Shown: piece after piece, positions 18,230 through 27,847 of the stretch
How the letters are laid out: each line of letters starts with the position of its first letter
Numbering within the stretch: position 1 is the first letter of the stretch
NCBI GenBank assembly: GCA_964439265.1
Contig: CAYTOA010000017.1
Span: 1-64,000, forward strand
Length of the DNA: 64,000 bases
DNA from: JAGVPT01 sp964439265
Lineage (GTDB): Bacteria > Bacteroidota > Ignavibacteria > UBA10030 > UBA8401
Reading direction: 5' to 3'
The notes under the pieces: generated by a model
Seen by the model: the letters and a program-made list of their open reading frames with translations, nothing else
Database searches by the model: none
What the model was told of the DNA's origin: nothing
Program-made: the position numbers and the translations under genes

Positions 18230-21049
18230 TCACCGCACTTCTATCGTGACTTCTTTCCCTTTGTATTTGACAACCGTATCGAATCGATCTGCGACGTTCA
18301 GCCCCGTTCCATGGTCGCGTCCCACGAGTACAACGTTTATGATCCGCTCTTTCAGCATGCCCGGAAATTCACCTTTGCGGTCCGCGATAGTAAGCTGACT
18401 TTTGGCATCGTTCCATGTGAATTCGATGGTTGAGTAGATTCCCTTTTCGTAATTGTAGTTGTCGTTCTCATCTTCGTAGAGAGTGAAACGGCCATCGGCG
18501 CCCGGATAAATGCGCAGCTCGATCGGATCCGCGGGCTTTTCTGTGGAGTATTGCAGGAACGGCCCCATCGGGACAATCGATCCGGCTTTCACAAATAACG
18601 GAATCTTGTCGATAGGAGCATCGGCCTTCACCGTTGCCCCTCCTTTGAGAGTATGTCCAGTCCAGAAATCAATCCACCCGTTTTGATCGGGTAAATACAC
18701 TTCCCTGGTTTCTTCTCTCTTCTCTTTCACTTTCTCTTTGGCGAAGATCGAGGGAGTTTTCCAGAAGAGGCGCATCTTTGCAGCGCCCGTCGATTTGTTT
18801 TCGGTTTCGACGACAAAACGGTATTCTTTTCCCGCAGCCAATTCCACCGCTTCGGAGTACTGCTCAACGCTCGTATATACCATCCGCAACGTGTCGCCGT
18901 TCAGGATAATGCGTTTTGCGTCGTAGCCGATCAAGTGGAACTGATGCTTCCCGGTTTCTTTCGGAACAAGCTTTCCGGTCCATTGGATCGCGTATGTAGA
19001 ATCAGTTGCATAGTCGGGACGCCCGGTGTACCAAACCAGATCGATGTTGGGGTCTATCGTATCCCTGCTCAAATTTTTTCGAGCGGCATCTCTATAATAT
19101 TTCGCGCGCAACCCCGGTTTGCCGTCGTTCGTCGTAAAATATTCCGTTCCCATCAGCACGCTCGATTCTGGAGGACGGTGATACATGTATTCGGTCACCG
19201 GGCACACCATGATCGCAGGGCCGAACATGAACTGGTCGTCAATGGAATAGGTTTTCTTATCGCCGGCGAAATCCATTGGAAGCCCGCGCATCATGGTGTA
19301 GTCCTTGTTCGTCACCATCCACGCGAGCGAATAAATATACGGCATGAGACGGTAGCGGAGGTTGTCCGCCTTCAGGATCGGCTCGGTAAAATCGCCCATC
19401 TCCCATATCTCACGCGGAGTTTCTGAACCGTGCGAACGGAAGATCGGAGCGAAGGCGCCGAACTGGAACATCCGCGTGTACAATTCCTGATAGGCCGGAT
19501 CTTTTCCGCCTTCCATGAAGACGCCGCCGTATGCGCCGAGCACGAATCCGCCGATGTCGAATGTCCAGTAAGGAATTCCAGACATGCAATGATTGATGCC
19601 GGCCGAGATTTGCTTGCGGTAGATGTCCCAGCTCGCGCCGATATCGCCCGTCCACGTCGTCGCTGCGTTCCGCTGCTGGCCCGCGAACATCGATCGCGTC
19701 AGGATGTAGGCGCGGCGGTCCGACGTCTGCTCACGCCAGTTCTTGTACACGTCCGATGTCATTGCCAACGGGAATGCATTGAGGTAGCGCGCCCATGAGC
19801 CGCGGAAATTCCTTCCCATCTTTTTTAGTTCATACTCGCTCGACTCGGTCGTCATTGCGTTGACCACGTCAGGCTCCGAGGAATCGATCCACCAGCCGTC
19901 GAGGCCCTGCGAGTAAAGCCCACTGTCGAGATACCGGCAATAGAGCCGATTTGCCTCGGGGTTGTAGGCATCGTAGTATTTGAACCCTGCCCAGCCCACG
20001 GGCTTGTAGAGAAATCCGTGACGCTCCATATCGGCATAGACCGGAGTGTTTGGCCCCAATGCGGGCCAGATGGAAATGATGATATGAAAATTCATCGCAT
20101 GGAGCCGGTCGCACATTTCTTTCGGATTGGGATAAAGGGTCTTATCGAAAAACATCCCTCCCCAGTTTGCGGCGCCGTTCCAATAGTCCCAATCCTGAAT
20201 GATATTGTCGATGGGCATTTTCAGCGCACGGTACTTTTCAGCAATGCCGAGAACCTCAGCCTGCGTGGAGTAGTGCTCCTTGCTTTGCCAGTAGCCGTAC
20301 GCCCATTTTCCGTACATCGGCGCCTTTCCAGTGAGCTCACGGTATCCCGAAATAACTTCGTCGATATTGTTCCCCGATACAAAATAATAATCGATGTTGT
20401 TCCCGACGTCCGACCAGAGCGATGCTCCTCCGTCGTTGTCGTCGAATACTGTTTTGGAATAATTGTCCCACAATATTCCGTAGTCTCTGGTCGAGACAAG
20501 AAACGGATTAGCATCCTCAGTATTGGATTGTACCAGCACCACTTTCTTTCCGCGGTAGTTGAGCCACCCCGATTGGAATTGTCCGAGTCCGTAAATTCCC
20601 TCATCAGGCGTAAGTTGGAATTGCTGCTGAACGGTAAAGCCGGAATCGGAACTGTAAACAACGGGAGTGAAGGATGGCGTTCCCTTTTCCCGCAGGATGG
20701 AAACGTTGTCAGCATTCAGGAACTCAATGCTGCCGTTTGCGGCGGAGACCCGTACTGAAAGTCTGCGCGATGTCAAAAGCACTGCAGTGCTTTCTTGTTT
20801 TACAGTGATCCCAAGATCGGGAATTGAGTCTTTGATCACCGCGAGACTAAACGTTGTACTCGTCCCGCCTGCACACCATTTTGTCACCCGCACAATATCT
20901 TCATCATAGAACTGAACCCTGACGTTGACGCCGCGAGTTTTCAACTCGGCTCCGCTATTGATCATGGTCACTTGCGCATGAGTCGCAGAGAATTGCATGC
21001 TTAACATGGAAAGCAACAGAGACACACGGAAAATTCTATGATTTCTCAT
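18230..21049 (-). CDS. GH31 alpha-xylosidase-like enzyme with inserted PA14 domain
   Basis: 939 aa from the ATG at 21049, which starts a signal peptide (MRNHRIFRVSLLLSMLSMQF). The frame is open to 21181, but that extension has no export features. Catalytic Asp389 sits in GWWIDSSEPD, the form seen in alpha-xylosidases, and the acid/base Asp469 in WTGDIGASW. A PA14 module (about 648-763) is inserted after the barrel, as in known xyloglucan-active GH31 enzymes. The C-terminal sandwich follows. It would remove alpha-xylose from xyloglucan oligosaccharides. The gene is on the strand opposite the xylan genes, 212 bp after the LytTR regulator gene. Confidence 0.92.
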   Translation of the reverse strand: MRNHRIFRVSLLLSMLSMQFSATHAQVTMINSGAELKTRGVNVRVQFYDEDIVRVTKWCAGGTSTTFSLAVIKDSIPDLGITVKQESTAVLLTSRRLSVRVSAANGSIEFLNADNVSILREKGTPSFTPVVYSSDSGFTVQQQFQLTPDEGIYGLGQFQSGWLNYRGKKVVLVQSNTEDANPFLVSTRDYGILWDNYSKTVFDDNDGGASLWSDVGNNIDYYFVSGNNIDEVISGYRELTGKAPMYGKWAYGYWQSKEHYSTQAEVLGIAEKYRALKMPIDNIIQDWDYWNGAANWGGMFFDKTLYPNPKEMCDRLHAMNFHIIISIWPALGPNTPVYADMERHGFLYKPVGWAGFKYYDAYNPEANRLYCRYLDSGLYSQGLDGWWIDSSEPDVVNAMTTESSEYELKKMGRNFRGSWARYLNAFPLAMTSDVYKNWREQTSDRRAYILTRSMFAGQQRNAATTWTGDIGASWDIYRKQISAGINHCMSGIPYWTFDIGGFVLGAYGGVFMEGGKDPAYQELYTRMFQFGAFAPIFRSHGSETPREIWEMGDFTEPILKADNLRYRLMPYIYSLAWMVTNKDYTMMRGLPMDFAGDKKTYSIDDQFMFGPAIMVCPVTEYMYHRPPESSVLMGTEYFTTNDGKPGLRAKYYRDAARKNLSRDTIDPNIDLVWYTGRPDYATDSTYAIQWTGKLVPKETGKHQFHLIGYDAKRIILNGDTLRMVYTSVEQYSEAVELAAGKEYRFVVETENKSTGAAKMRLFWKTPSIFAKEKVKEKREETREVYLPDQNGWIDFWTGHTLKGGATVKADAPIDKIPLFVKAGSIVPMGPFLQYSTEKPADPIELRIYPGADGRFTLYEDENDNYNYEKGIYSTIEFTWNDAKSQLTIADRKGEFPGMLKERIINVVLVGRDHGTGLNVADRFDTVVKYKGKEVTIEVR

Positions 21050-21261
21050 TTGAACGGCCAATACATTAAATGTGTTGTCGTACGATGCGTGATAAATACT
21101 TCTGAGTGTGTAAGAGAAAGCTGTGCTGGTCTTTTTGGTTATCCTTGCTAAATGTTCAGGCAGCATGGACGCCGGGCACAAACCTTACGAAGGTTTTCAT
21201 TGAAAAGCAAGACGATATTGGGATTCAGCATTCGGGAGGCTCCCACTTGCGGCAAACGAAC

Positions 21262-22008
21262 TTACAGCTTCCGTATCCGGTCAACGTATCCGCGGCTTAC
21301 GACAAGTTCCGTACCGGACTTGTCGTTCAGCCGAACTTTGTACTTCCCGCCAAACCATTTCGCCATCTCTCGAATGAAATTGACGTTGACGATCGCCGAA
21401 CGGTGAACACGGACAAATGTCAGTTTGTCCAGCTTCTCTTCCAACTCCGCAAGCGTCGGCTCGACGATATGTTCATGGTCAACGGTATGAAGAAATGTAT
21501 ACTTATCCTTTGCTTCGAAGTAGGTAATGTTGCCGGTATCGATAAGAAGGATCTTGTCGCCGGATTTTACCTGTAATCGTTTAAGGGGAGGCGAAGCCAG
21601 TTGTGAGAGGAGCCGTCCGACGTTCTCGTCGAACTGGGGCGTGGAAGAGGCGCACATCCTCCTTAGTTTCTCAACGGCTTTCTCCAGGCGTTTCTGCTCG
21701 ATCGGCTTGAGAAGATAATCGACGGAGTTTTCTTCGAATGCCTTCAGGGCATATTCATCGTATGCCGTGGTGAATACGATGAATGGCTTGAACCGCAAGC
21801 GCCGGACCACCTCGAACCCGTCAAAGCCGGGCATCTGCACGTCGAGGAAAATGAGGTCGGGATGGAGCGACTCGATCTTGTTTACGGCATCCTGCCCGTT
21901 CTCTCCTTCACCCACGATCTCCAGCTCTTTTTCATAACTCAGAAGCATTTTACGAAGGCGTTTGCGGGCGAGTTCTTCGTCATCAACAACAATTGCCCGA
22001 AGATGCAT
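21262..22008 (-). CDS. LytTR-family response regulator
   Basis: 248 aa. Receiver domain (about 1-120) with the acidic pair VDDEE and the phospho-acceptor Asp56 in FLDVQMPG, then a C-terminal LytTR DNA-binding domain (about 145-248: FVRVHRSAIVNVNFI). Partner of the histidine kinase gene 9 bp upstream, with which it must be co-transcribed. It is the last gene of the seven-gene exporter operon, so it could control that operon, the GH31 gene downstream, or both. Targets are unknown. Confidence 0.93.
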   Translation of the reverse strand: MHLRAIVVDDEELARKRLRKMLLSYEKELEIVGEGENGQDAVNKIESLHPDLIFLDVQMPGFDGFEVVRRLRFKPFIVFTTAYDEYALKAFEENSVDYLLKPIEQKRLEKAVEKLRRMCASSTPQFDENVGRLLSQLASPPLKRLQVKSGDKILLIDTGNITYFEAKDKYTFLHTVDHEHIVEPTLAELEEKLDKLTFVRVHRSAIVNVNFIREMAKWFGGKYKVRLNDKSGTELVVSRGYVDRIRKL

Positions 22009-22017
22009 TGTTGGCCC

Positions 22018-23052
22018 TTATGAAAGTGGGATCGTGATCAAAAAATGAGTGCGTCCATCCGGCACTAATCGCAGGGAGGACGATGCGCCGTACCGCAGCT
22101 GCAAACGCTCTTCGACGCTCCTCAAACCGAAACCGCTCCCGTCGCCTTTGTCGTTCATTCCCTTTCCATTGTCAATCACCGAAATTTGGCAGGTTTTTTC
22201 GAACTTTCTGACCTCAACAGTGATTGTTCCGCCGCGGACCTCTGTCGCGATGCCATGCTTAATGCTGTTTTCCACCAGAGGCTGGATAATCAGCGCCGGT
22301 ATCATAAAATCCCTGACAGCATCATCACATGTAATCTCATATTCAAGCCGTTCTCCGAAGCGCACTTTTTCGATTTCGAGATACGTGCGCACGATATCGA
22401 GCTCTTCGGCAACGCTGACTGAATTTTTTTCGGCGCTCTTGAGGGTATAACGAAACAGTTCCGACAATTTCTCTACGGTTGACTCTGCCGCCTTCGGATT
22501 TTCCGATATGAGGCTTGCGATAGAATTGAGCGTGTTGAAAAGAAAATGAGGATTGATCTTCGCCTGTAAAGCCTGGAGTTCAGCTTCCATTTTTGTCCGT
22601 GTGAGCCGCTCCTCGTTCAGTTCCTTTTCTTTTAATTGTGCGGCCATTCGCTTGACATTGGCCCTGAGCGTAAAATAAATTACCGCAATCGTACCGAAGA
22701 GAGCTGAAAAGACAAAGTTCAACGAAAGAAGCGGGAGTTGATCGTTCAGCCTAAAGCGGTACCCAACTGTCACTATTAAGATGACGATTCCAACCTCCGA
22801 GCCGACAAGCCCTCCAAAGAGGAACAAGAAGAAGTAGAGCGAGCCACGCATGATCTTTCCAAATTTTGCGACGCGCTGCGAAAAGAACACCATGAGAAAA
22901 TGAATCGAGTATCCGATGCTCATCGAAAAAATAAACGTGCTGTATAACTCGCCGGCCCAATGCTTGGGGTTGTTGTAAATGAACCCGGCGGCAATGATCG
23001 CCGTGATGATGAGGCAGAAATAGAAGGTGCGGAGCAGGTCGTGTTTCTTCAT
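22018..23052 (-). CDS. LytS/YehU-type membrane histidine kinase
   Basis: 344 aa. Four or more hydrophobic segments in the first 135 residues without an obvious large periplasmic sensor domain, a short coiled linker (AAQLKEKELNEERL), then the His_kinase box with His169 in INPHFLFNTLNS. An HATPase domain follows (VENSIKHGI, DNGKGM, GFGLRSVEERL). The start codon overlaps the stop of the beta-barrel gene by 4 bp. Such kinases pair with LytTR regulators. The signal may be sensed in the membrane or through the neighbouring envelope proteins. Confidence 0.93.
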   Translation of the reverse strand: MKKHDLLRTFYFCLIITAIIAAGFIYNNPKHWAGELYSTFIFSMSIGYSIHFLMVFFSQRVAKFGKIMRGSLYFFLFLFGGLVGSEVGIVILIVTVGYRFRLNDQLPLLSLNFVFSALFGTIAVIYFTLRANVKRMAAQLKEKELNEERLTRTKMEAELQALQAKINPHFLFNTLNSIASLISENPKAAESTVEKLSELFRYTLKSAEKNSVSVAEELDIVRTYLEIEKVRFGERLEYEITCDDAVRDFMIPALIIQPLVENSIKHGIATEVRGGTITVEVRKFEKTCQISVIDNGKGMNDKGDGSGFGLRSVEERLQLRYGASSSLRLVPDGRTHFLITIPLS

Positions 23053-24332
23053 AATTGAAACTGGATTCCGAGGTTGGTGCTGTTCTTCGTGAAAAGTACG
23101 CCGTACTCCGATTCACTGCTTCCGAGGAATGCCGTGAATCGGCCGTACATCGAGAAGAATTCCGATATCCTGTATGAAACTGTCGGTACGAGAACGGTGC
23201 TTGCATCGTCTCCGTTCATCAGCTGGATGAATTCAAAGCTCCAACTGCCGGCGGAATAATATTCGCGGGCAAAGAGATAATCTCTCATCGTTCCGCGTGG
23301 AGAAAGTGTCTGGAGCGCCCAGAGAAGATTGTTTCGGGACGGCGCGATCAATTCCGGCGGAACCGGGATCGAACCTTGTTGAATGCCGTTCTGGAATTTA
23401 ACAAACTTCATCCACTGATTCCATTCCGATCTGCTTAAACCTTCCATGTTCCGATAGTATTCGAAGGCTATATTGAGTCCGTTCTCGAATGTGTATTGTT
23501 CTCCAAGAAGGAGTTTGTAAAAGATCTCGTTCGAGCTGCTGAATTGTGCCGTGTACGGGTACGTAGAAAATAGCTGGTTCGGATTATCGGAAAATAGAAT
23601 TTCATGATACAGGGCCGGGGAGCCATGCTTGGCAAGGAATTCCCCGTGCAGCTCGAGGTTCTCGCCGACGACGTACGACCAGTTTGTTCCCGCTTCCAGC
23701 CGGTCTCCCTGCCTGTAGTGGAGTATTCCTGAAAGATCGAGGCCGCTGAGAAATGTATTCGCTCGCAGCGCATAGTCGTGCATGCCCCAGTGGAAGACTC
23801 CTGATTGAACCTGCGCGTCATTAAGGTAGACGAACGTGAGCGAGCTCTTGCCGAAGAACGCGTTCATAGAGATGAGCGTCCGCCCGACATTCCCGCCGAG
23901 CCGGTCTGTCGGATCGGAGGGAGAGCGCTGGGGTTCGACCACACCGGTAGGATTGAAGGCATAGCCCGGCCCCCATTTTAGAATTTTTCTCCCTACGGTC
24001 ACATCCAGATTATCCGAAAGAGAAAGGTCGTACGAAAGCTCCTTGATGGCGTAATTGTATTCGGGCGCGGTGAGGTTATTCGAAAGAGCGCTGACGTTCA
24101 GCGACGTCGACAACCCGCCGTAGCCCAGATAGAGGTTCGATACCGCCTCGTTTCCCTGGACGGGCTGAGGCAGGACAAGGTTTTGATAATTGATTGGAGT
24201 CGTGAGATTGAGTTTCGATAGAGTCCCTTCATCGAGGATTGAAAACCGGTATTCGACCCCTTGCGCACCTGCTTCCAGGTTCACAAAGAATACGGCTGCG
24301 ATGATCAGAAATATTTTTGCCGGCGAACTCAC
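23049..24332 (-). CDS. Putative outer-membrane beta-barrel protein
   Basis: 427 aa with a signal peptide (AKIFLIIAAVFFVNLEAGAQ). The rest shows alternating polar and hydrophobic strands and ends in a short aromatic/hydrophobic strand (TNLGIQFQL), as in outer-membrane barrels. Motif VGRKILKWGPGYAFNPTG resembles DUF1302-like porin-type proteins. It overlaps the LolA-like gene by 4 bp and the kinase gene by 4 bp. I would place it at the outer membrane as the end point of the exporter encoded upstream. Function unknown. Confidence 0.65.
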   Translation of the reverse strand: MSSPAKIFLIIAAVFFVNLEAGAQGVEYRFSILDEGTLSKLNLTTPINYQNLVLPQPVQGNEAVSNLYLGYGGLSTSLNVSALSNNLTAPEYNYAIKELSYDLSLSDNLDVTVGRKILKWGPGYAFNPTGVVEPQRSPSDPTDRLGGNVGRTLISMNAFFGKSSLTFVYLNDAQVQSGVFHWGMHDYALRANTFLSGLDLSGILHYRQGDRLEAGTNWSYVVGENLELHGEFLAKHGSPALYHEILFSDNPNQLFSTYPYTAQFSSSNEIFYKLLLGEQYTFENGLNIAFEYYRNMEGLSRSEWNQWMKFVKFQNGIQQGSIPVPPELIAPSRNNLLWALQTLSPRGTMRDYLFAREYYSAGSWSFEFIQLMNGDDASTVLVPTVSYRISEFFSMYGRFTAFLGSSESEYGVLFTKNSTNLGIQFQL

Positions 24333-25081
24333 CGCAGTTTCTCCAGATAGTCCTTGTTAAAATATTTTGCCGGCATTTCTTTTTCGGCGTACGACGCGTA
24401 TTTCATTACCGTCGTCCTGCCGTCACGAAGCCTGTCGGTGATGGTCATTTGGGAAAGGAGTGTCTTGCCCCCAGCCGGTTCGTAGCGGTCGAAGGAAATT
24501 GATTTGTAGTGCTTGCCCGAAAGGAGGTAAATCTCGGCTTTTCTTGGGCGCTTTGACTCCTTCTCTACCCAATATTCAATTCTCTTATACGTTGCTCCGT
24601 CTCGTTTTGCTGTTAATTCCAGCAGGTAGCAGCGGACGCCGTCAACAGATTCCTCCCGCACCAACGTTGCCGCATAATCTTCGGCATAACGAGTGCGGGC
24701 GACGTCGCCGTTCGACGCGTTTCCCATCAGCCGCTGGAGCGGCGTGATGCGAATCGGTTTGCGGGTGTTCGGCATGTAGATCCACATATCGTCTTCGACC
24801 ATCAGGAGGTACTCTCCTTTGACGTCGGCATTCATGAACTTCACGAGGGTCTTGTCCATCCCCTTGATGCTCACTTCGAAGAGCCCTTCTTCTTTCAACT
24901 CATTGTCTTCATAATTGAGTATCGTGGTCGTGACAGCGTAGGAGGTCCAGCCGTTCCGATTCTGGTCAGAGAGCCGCAGGATTTCATCTCCGGTGAGCTT
25001 GGCATTCTCCTGACCGTGCAGCGTCGCCAGGCTCGCGGTCGTGAAGAGTGCAACGATAATCATTTTCGACAGCTTGTTCAT
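24329..25081 (-). CDS. LolA-like outer-membrane lipoprotein-sorting protein
   Basis: 250 aa with a signal peptide (MIIVALFTTASLATLHGQ). The mature part is a half-barrel of the LolA/LppX type: FEVSIKGMDKTLVKF, WIYMPNTRKPIRI, YWVEKESKRPRKAEIY. Proteins of this group carry lipids or lipoproteins across the periplasm. Encoded between the ABC permease and the barrel gene, it is the obvious periplasmic link. Its cargo cannot be read from sequence. Confidence 0.85.
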   Translation of the reverse strand: MNKLSKMIIVALFTTASLATLHGQENAKLTGDEILRLSDQNRNGWTSYAVTTTILNYEDNELKEEGLFEVSIKGMDKTLVKFMNADVKGEYLLMVEDDMWIYMPNTRKPIRITPLQRLMGNASNGDVARTRYAEDYAATLVREESVDGVRCYLLELTAKRDGATYKRIEYWVEKESKRPRKAEIYLLSGKHYKSISFDRYEPAGGKTLLSQMTITDRLRDGRTTVMKYASYAEKEMPAKYFNKDYLEKLR

Positions 25082-25098
25082 CCTATTCTCCTTTTAGA

Positions 25099-26325
25099 TC
25101 AAACATGTCCGAGTGCATCGACAATTTTCAAACGTGATGCTTTGTACGCCGGAAAAATAGTCGCGATAACTGTGGTCACGGTAATAAGAAAGAAAACACC
25201 GACAAATACCGATGGAACTAGGTCGACGATGAGAGGGTATCCCCGTGTGCTCCCAGGAGGAGCCGGCATGAGGATTCCCGAAGCATTGATCAACAGCGCA
25301 AACAGGAGGGCAACGACAAGCCCTATGCCTCCGCCCGATACACCGACGATCAAGCCTTCATAAAGAAAATTCGTCATGAGCCGCCGCGGGGATGTCCCGA
25401 CAGCAAGCTGCGTCCCGATTTCCCTTGTCCGCTCAAAAATGGACATCATCATGGTGTTTGAACTGCTCAGCACCACGATAACAAAGATGATGACGCCGAG
25501 GAAACCGAAGATCGCATTGTACAGCCGAACGACGGCATTGTAGAATGTTGCCATATCGAACCAGCGTTTTGCTTTGATCCCCGGAAGCATCTGCTCGAGC
25601 CGTGAAGCAATCTCCTCGGTCTTGTCCGTTTCGTCAAGCACGACGACGAGTTTGGAGACTTTCTCAGAATTCAGAAGCAATTGAGCAGTCGGCAGGTTTA
25701 CCATCAATGCGCGTTCATCGTATTCCGGAACGCCGGTCGAATAGATGCCGGCGACCTTAACGTCCATCGCATTCAACGCCCCCTTCGAGGTCGTCGTCAT
25801 CAACGTAAGGTAATCGCCGATCTTCGCCTTCATCGATTTTGCCAGCCCCCGCGCAAGGATCACTTCATTTTCCTGTGCATTGGCTGGATTTTCGCCGAGA
25901 AATTTTCCGGTATCGACGGCGAGTGCAAACCCGGCAAGTTTCGTTTCTTTCTCAGGCTCTACGCCGCGCCCGAGAAATGCCGCTGATTTATCGCCGTTGG
26001 AAATCAATCCCATAAATTCGACCCGCGCCATGGTGAAACGGACATGGTCGAGGACGAGGACTTTCCTCTTCAGAGCATCAACGCTGTCAATGCCGAGTTC
26101 GAGCGGCCGTTCCTCTTCGCGCAGCAGGGCTTCGGCATTGAATAGCTGGATGTGTCCCAACTGTCCCCGGATCGTCGATTCGCTCAATCCCCTGAACGAA
26201 AACGAAATAAATCCGCCTGCAAGGATCAACGCCGTCGCTCCGAACACGAGTACTAGTCCGGTGATGATCGTCCTGCGGCGGTTCCGGAAAACATTTTTTG
26301 TTGCTAACTTGATGAATTTGAACAT
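25099..26325 (-). CDS. FtsX/MacB-type ABC transporter permease (LolC/E-like)
   Basis: 408 aa: one N-terminal membrane helix (IITGLVLVFGATALILAGGF), a large periplasmic MacB_PCD-like domain (about 45-270), then three C-terminal helices with the family segment SIFERTREIGTQLAVGTSP. This topology is that of lipoprotein-releasing or efflux FtsX-superfamily permeases. The ATPase gene lies 20 bp upstream and the LolA-like gene 17 bp downstream, so a Lol-like lipoprotein/lipid export role is the best guess. A single permease gene suggests a homodimer. Confidence 0.92.
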   Translation of the reverse strand: MFKFIKLATKNVFRNRRRTIITGLVLVFGATALILAGGFISFSFRGLSESTIRGQLGHIQLFNAEALLREEERPLELGIDSVDALKRKVLVLDHVRFTMARVEFMGLISNGDKSAAFLGRGVEPEKETKLAGFALAVDTGKFLGENPANAQENEVILARGLAKSMKAKIGDYLTLMTTTSKGALNAMDVKVAGIYSTGVPEYDERALMVNLPTAQLLLNSEKVSKLVVVLDETDKTEEIASRLEQMLPGIKAKRWFDMATFYNAVVRLYNAIFGFLGVIIFVIVVLSSSNTMMMSIFERTREIGTQLAVGTSPRRLMTNFLYEGLIVGVSGGGIGLVVALLFALLINASGILMPAPPGSTRGYPLIVDLVPSVFVGVFFLITVTTVIATIFPAYKASRLKIVDALGHV

Positions 26326-26345
26326 ACGCCGTTCTCCTATGTGCG

Positions 26346-27035
26346 CTATTGTTGGCCGTTGACCATCATTCCGTCATGAAGCTTGACGACTCTTTTTGCA
26401 TATTTTAAGACCAGAGGGTCGTGGGTGGAAAAGAGGAATGTAACTTTTTCTTCCTCGTTGAGCGTCCGCATCAGGTCGAGTATTTCGGATGCAGTACCCG
26501 AATCGATGTTCGCTGTCGGTTCGTCCGCAAGAACGATCCTGGGACTGTTGACGAGCGCCCGTGCGATAGCAACGCGCTGCCGCTGTCCGCCGGAGAGTTC
26601 ATTCGGCTTATGATCGCGCTGTTCCCAGAGTTTCACATCCTTCAAAGCGCGCTCTACTCGTTCATTCCGTACCGACGCCGACTTTTTTGTAAGCAGCAGA
26701 GGATATTCAACATTCTCATACGCCGTGAGAACCGGGATAAGATTGAATGTCTGAAATATGAACCCTAATTTTTCAAGACGGATACGATGAAGGTTTGTCA
26801 ATCCGTTATACTTCACCTCCGACCCTTCAAGGAAGACCTGGCCTGACGTCGGCGAATCGAGGAGGCCGAGGATATTCAGCAGCGTTGTCTTTCCGCTTCC
26901 GGACGGCCCGGAGATAGAAGTGAATTCACCTTCCTCTATCCCGAGCGTCACGCTCTGAAGCGCCGGTACTTCGGTCTTCCCGAGCGTGTACGTTTTCGAA
27001 AGGGTGCTGGCGCGAACGAGTGATTCCATTATCAT
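26346..27035 (-). CDS. ABC transporter ATPase (LolD-like)
   Basis: 229 aa. Walker A GPSGSGKT (43-50), signature LSGGQ (147-151), Walker B VLADEP (168-173) and the switch His in STHDP are all present, so it should be active. Typical of ATPases that power FtsX-type permeases (LolD, MacB, FtsE). A second in-frame ATG two codons in (MESLV) is an alternative start. Cytoplasmic partner of the permease at 25099-26325. Confidence 0.95.
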   Translation of the reverse strand: MIMESLVRASTLSKTYTLGKTEVPALQSVTLGIEEGEFTSISGPSGSGKTTLLNILGLLDSPTSGQVFLEGSEVKYNGLTNLHRIRLEKLGFIFQTFNLIPVLTAYENVEYPLLLTKKSASVRNERVERALKDVKLWEQRDHKPNELSGGQRQRVAIARALVNSPRIVLADEPTANIDSGTASEILDLMRTLNEEEKVTFLFSTHDPLVLKYAKRVVKLHDGMMVNGQQ

Positions 27036-27050
27036 GCTCTCCGGTTTATA

Positions 27051-27701
27051 TTAGGAAATCTTCTTCAGTTCATTTTCGGCCTTCTTCGCCGTTTCGGAAT
27101 TCGGGTCGGCTGAGACCGCTTTCTGTAAAAGCTCTTTTGCTTTGGCTGCTTGGCCGTCATTATTGTAGGCGATCCCAGCCCAGCAATAAATGGTCGATTG
27201 CAGATGCAGGTTGTAGCCGGCAAACTTCGAGTCGTTCATCAAATATTCGAAATCTTTGAGCGCGATGGGGAGCCTCCTGAACATCGACGGCAGGTTGACG
27301 CTGTTGATCGCCCGCACAAGCCGCACCGAGACGTTGTCCGGAGCGAGGTCTACGGCTTTGTCCATTTCATCGACTCCTTTGTCGACATCTTTCATTTTTG
27401 TGAAGGGCCACCAAGCGTCGCGCGCGCGAAGTGTCCAGAGACTTCCGCGGTACACCAGCGCGACGGCGTTTGACGGGTCGAGCTGGAGGACCTTGTCGAA
27501 GCAGGTGAATCCTTTGTCAACGGCATCATCGTTTCCCGCAACGCCCTGGTCATGGTAGATTCTTCCAAGCTTCATGAGTGTTTCGACGTCGTTCGGTTTT
27601 TGAGCGAGAATCCCTTCAAGGTCTTTTGCGTTGTCCTGGGCGCGTGAGATCCCTGTCAGAGAGAAAACGAGGAACACAATTGTCAACATTTTCTGAATCA
27701 T
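27051..27701 (-). CDS. Exported TPR-repeat protein
   Basis: 216 aa. The ATG at 27701 is chosen because GGAGG precedes it by a few bases and a signal peptide follows (MIQKMLTIVFLVFSLTGISRA). The frame is open to 27749. Several tetratricopeptide-like helices follow (DVETLMKLGRIYHDQG, AVALVYRGSLW, YCWAGIAYNNDGQAAKAKEL). Probably a periplasmic scaffold. It is the first gene of the seven-gene operon, 15 bp before the ATPase gene. Confidence 0.85.
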   Translation of the reverse strand: MIQKMLTIVFLVFSLTGISRAQDNAKDLEGILAQKPNDVETLMKLGRIYHDQGVAGNDDAVDKGFTCFDKVLQLDPSNAVALVYRGSLWTLRARDAWWPFTKMKDVDKGVDEMDKAVDLAPDNVSVRLVRAINSVNLPSMFRRLPIALKDFEYLMNDSKFAGYNLHLQSTIYCWAGIAYNNDGQAAKAKELLQKAVSADPNSETAKKAENELKKIS

Positions 27702-27847
27702 GGTACCCTCCGAATGTGTGGTATTTACGAGTGTAATTACAGTGTCCAAGATAATGCATGCATTCAGAAATACTGAGAGAATTCCGATGAGTTGACAATA
27801 GAGAGGGATGAAGCGCAGAAAAGAGAGAGTGGGAGGTGAGCCATTTA

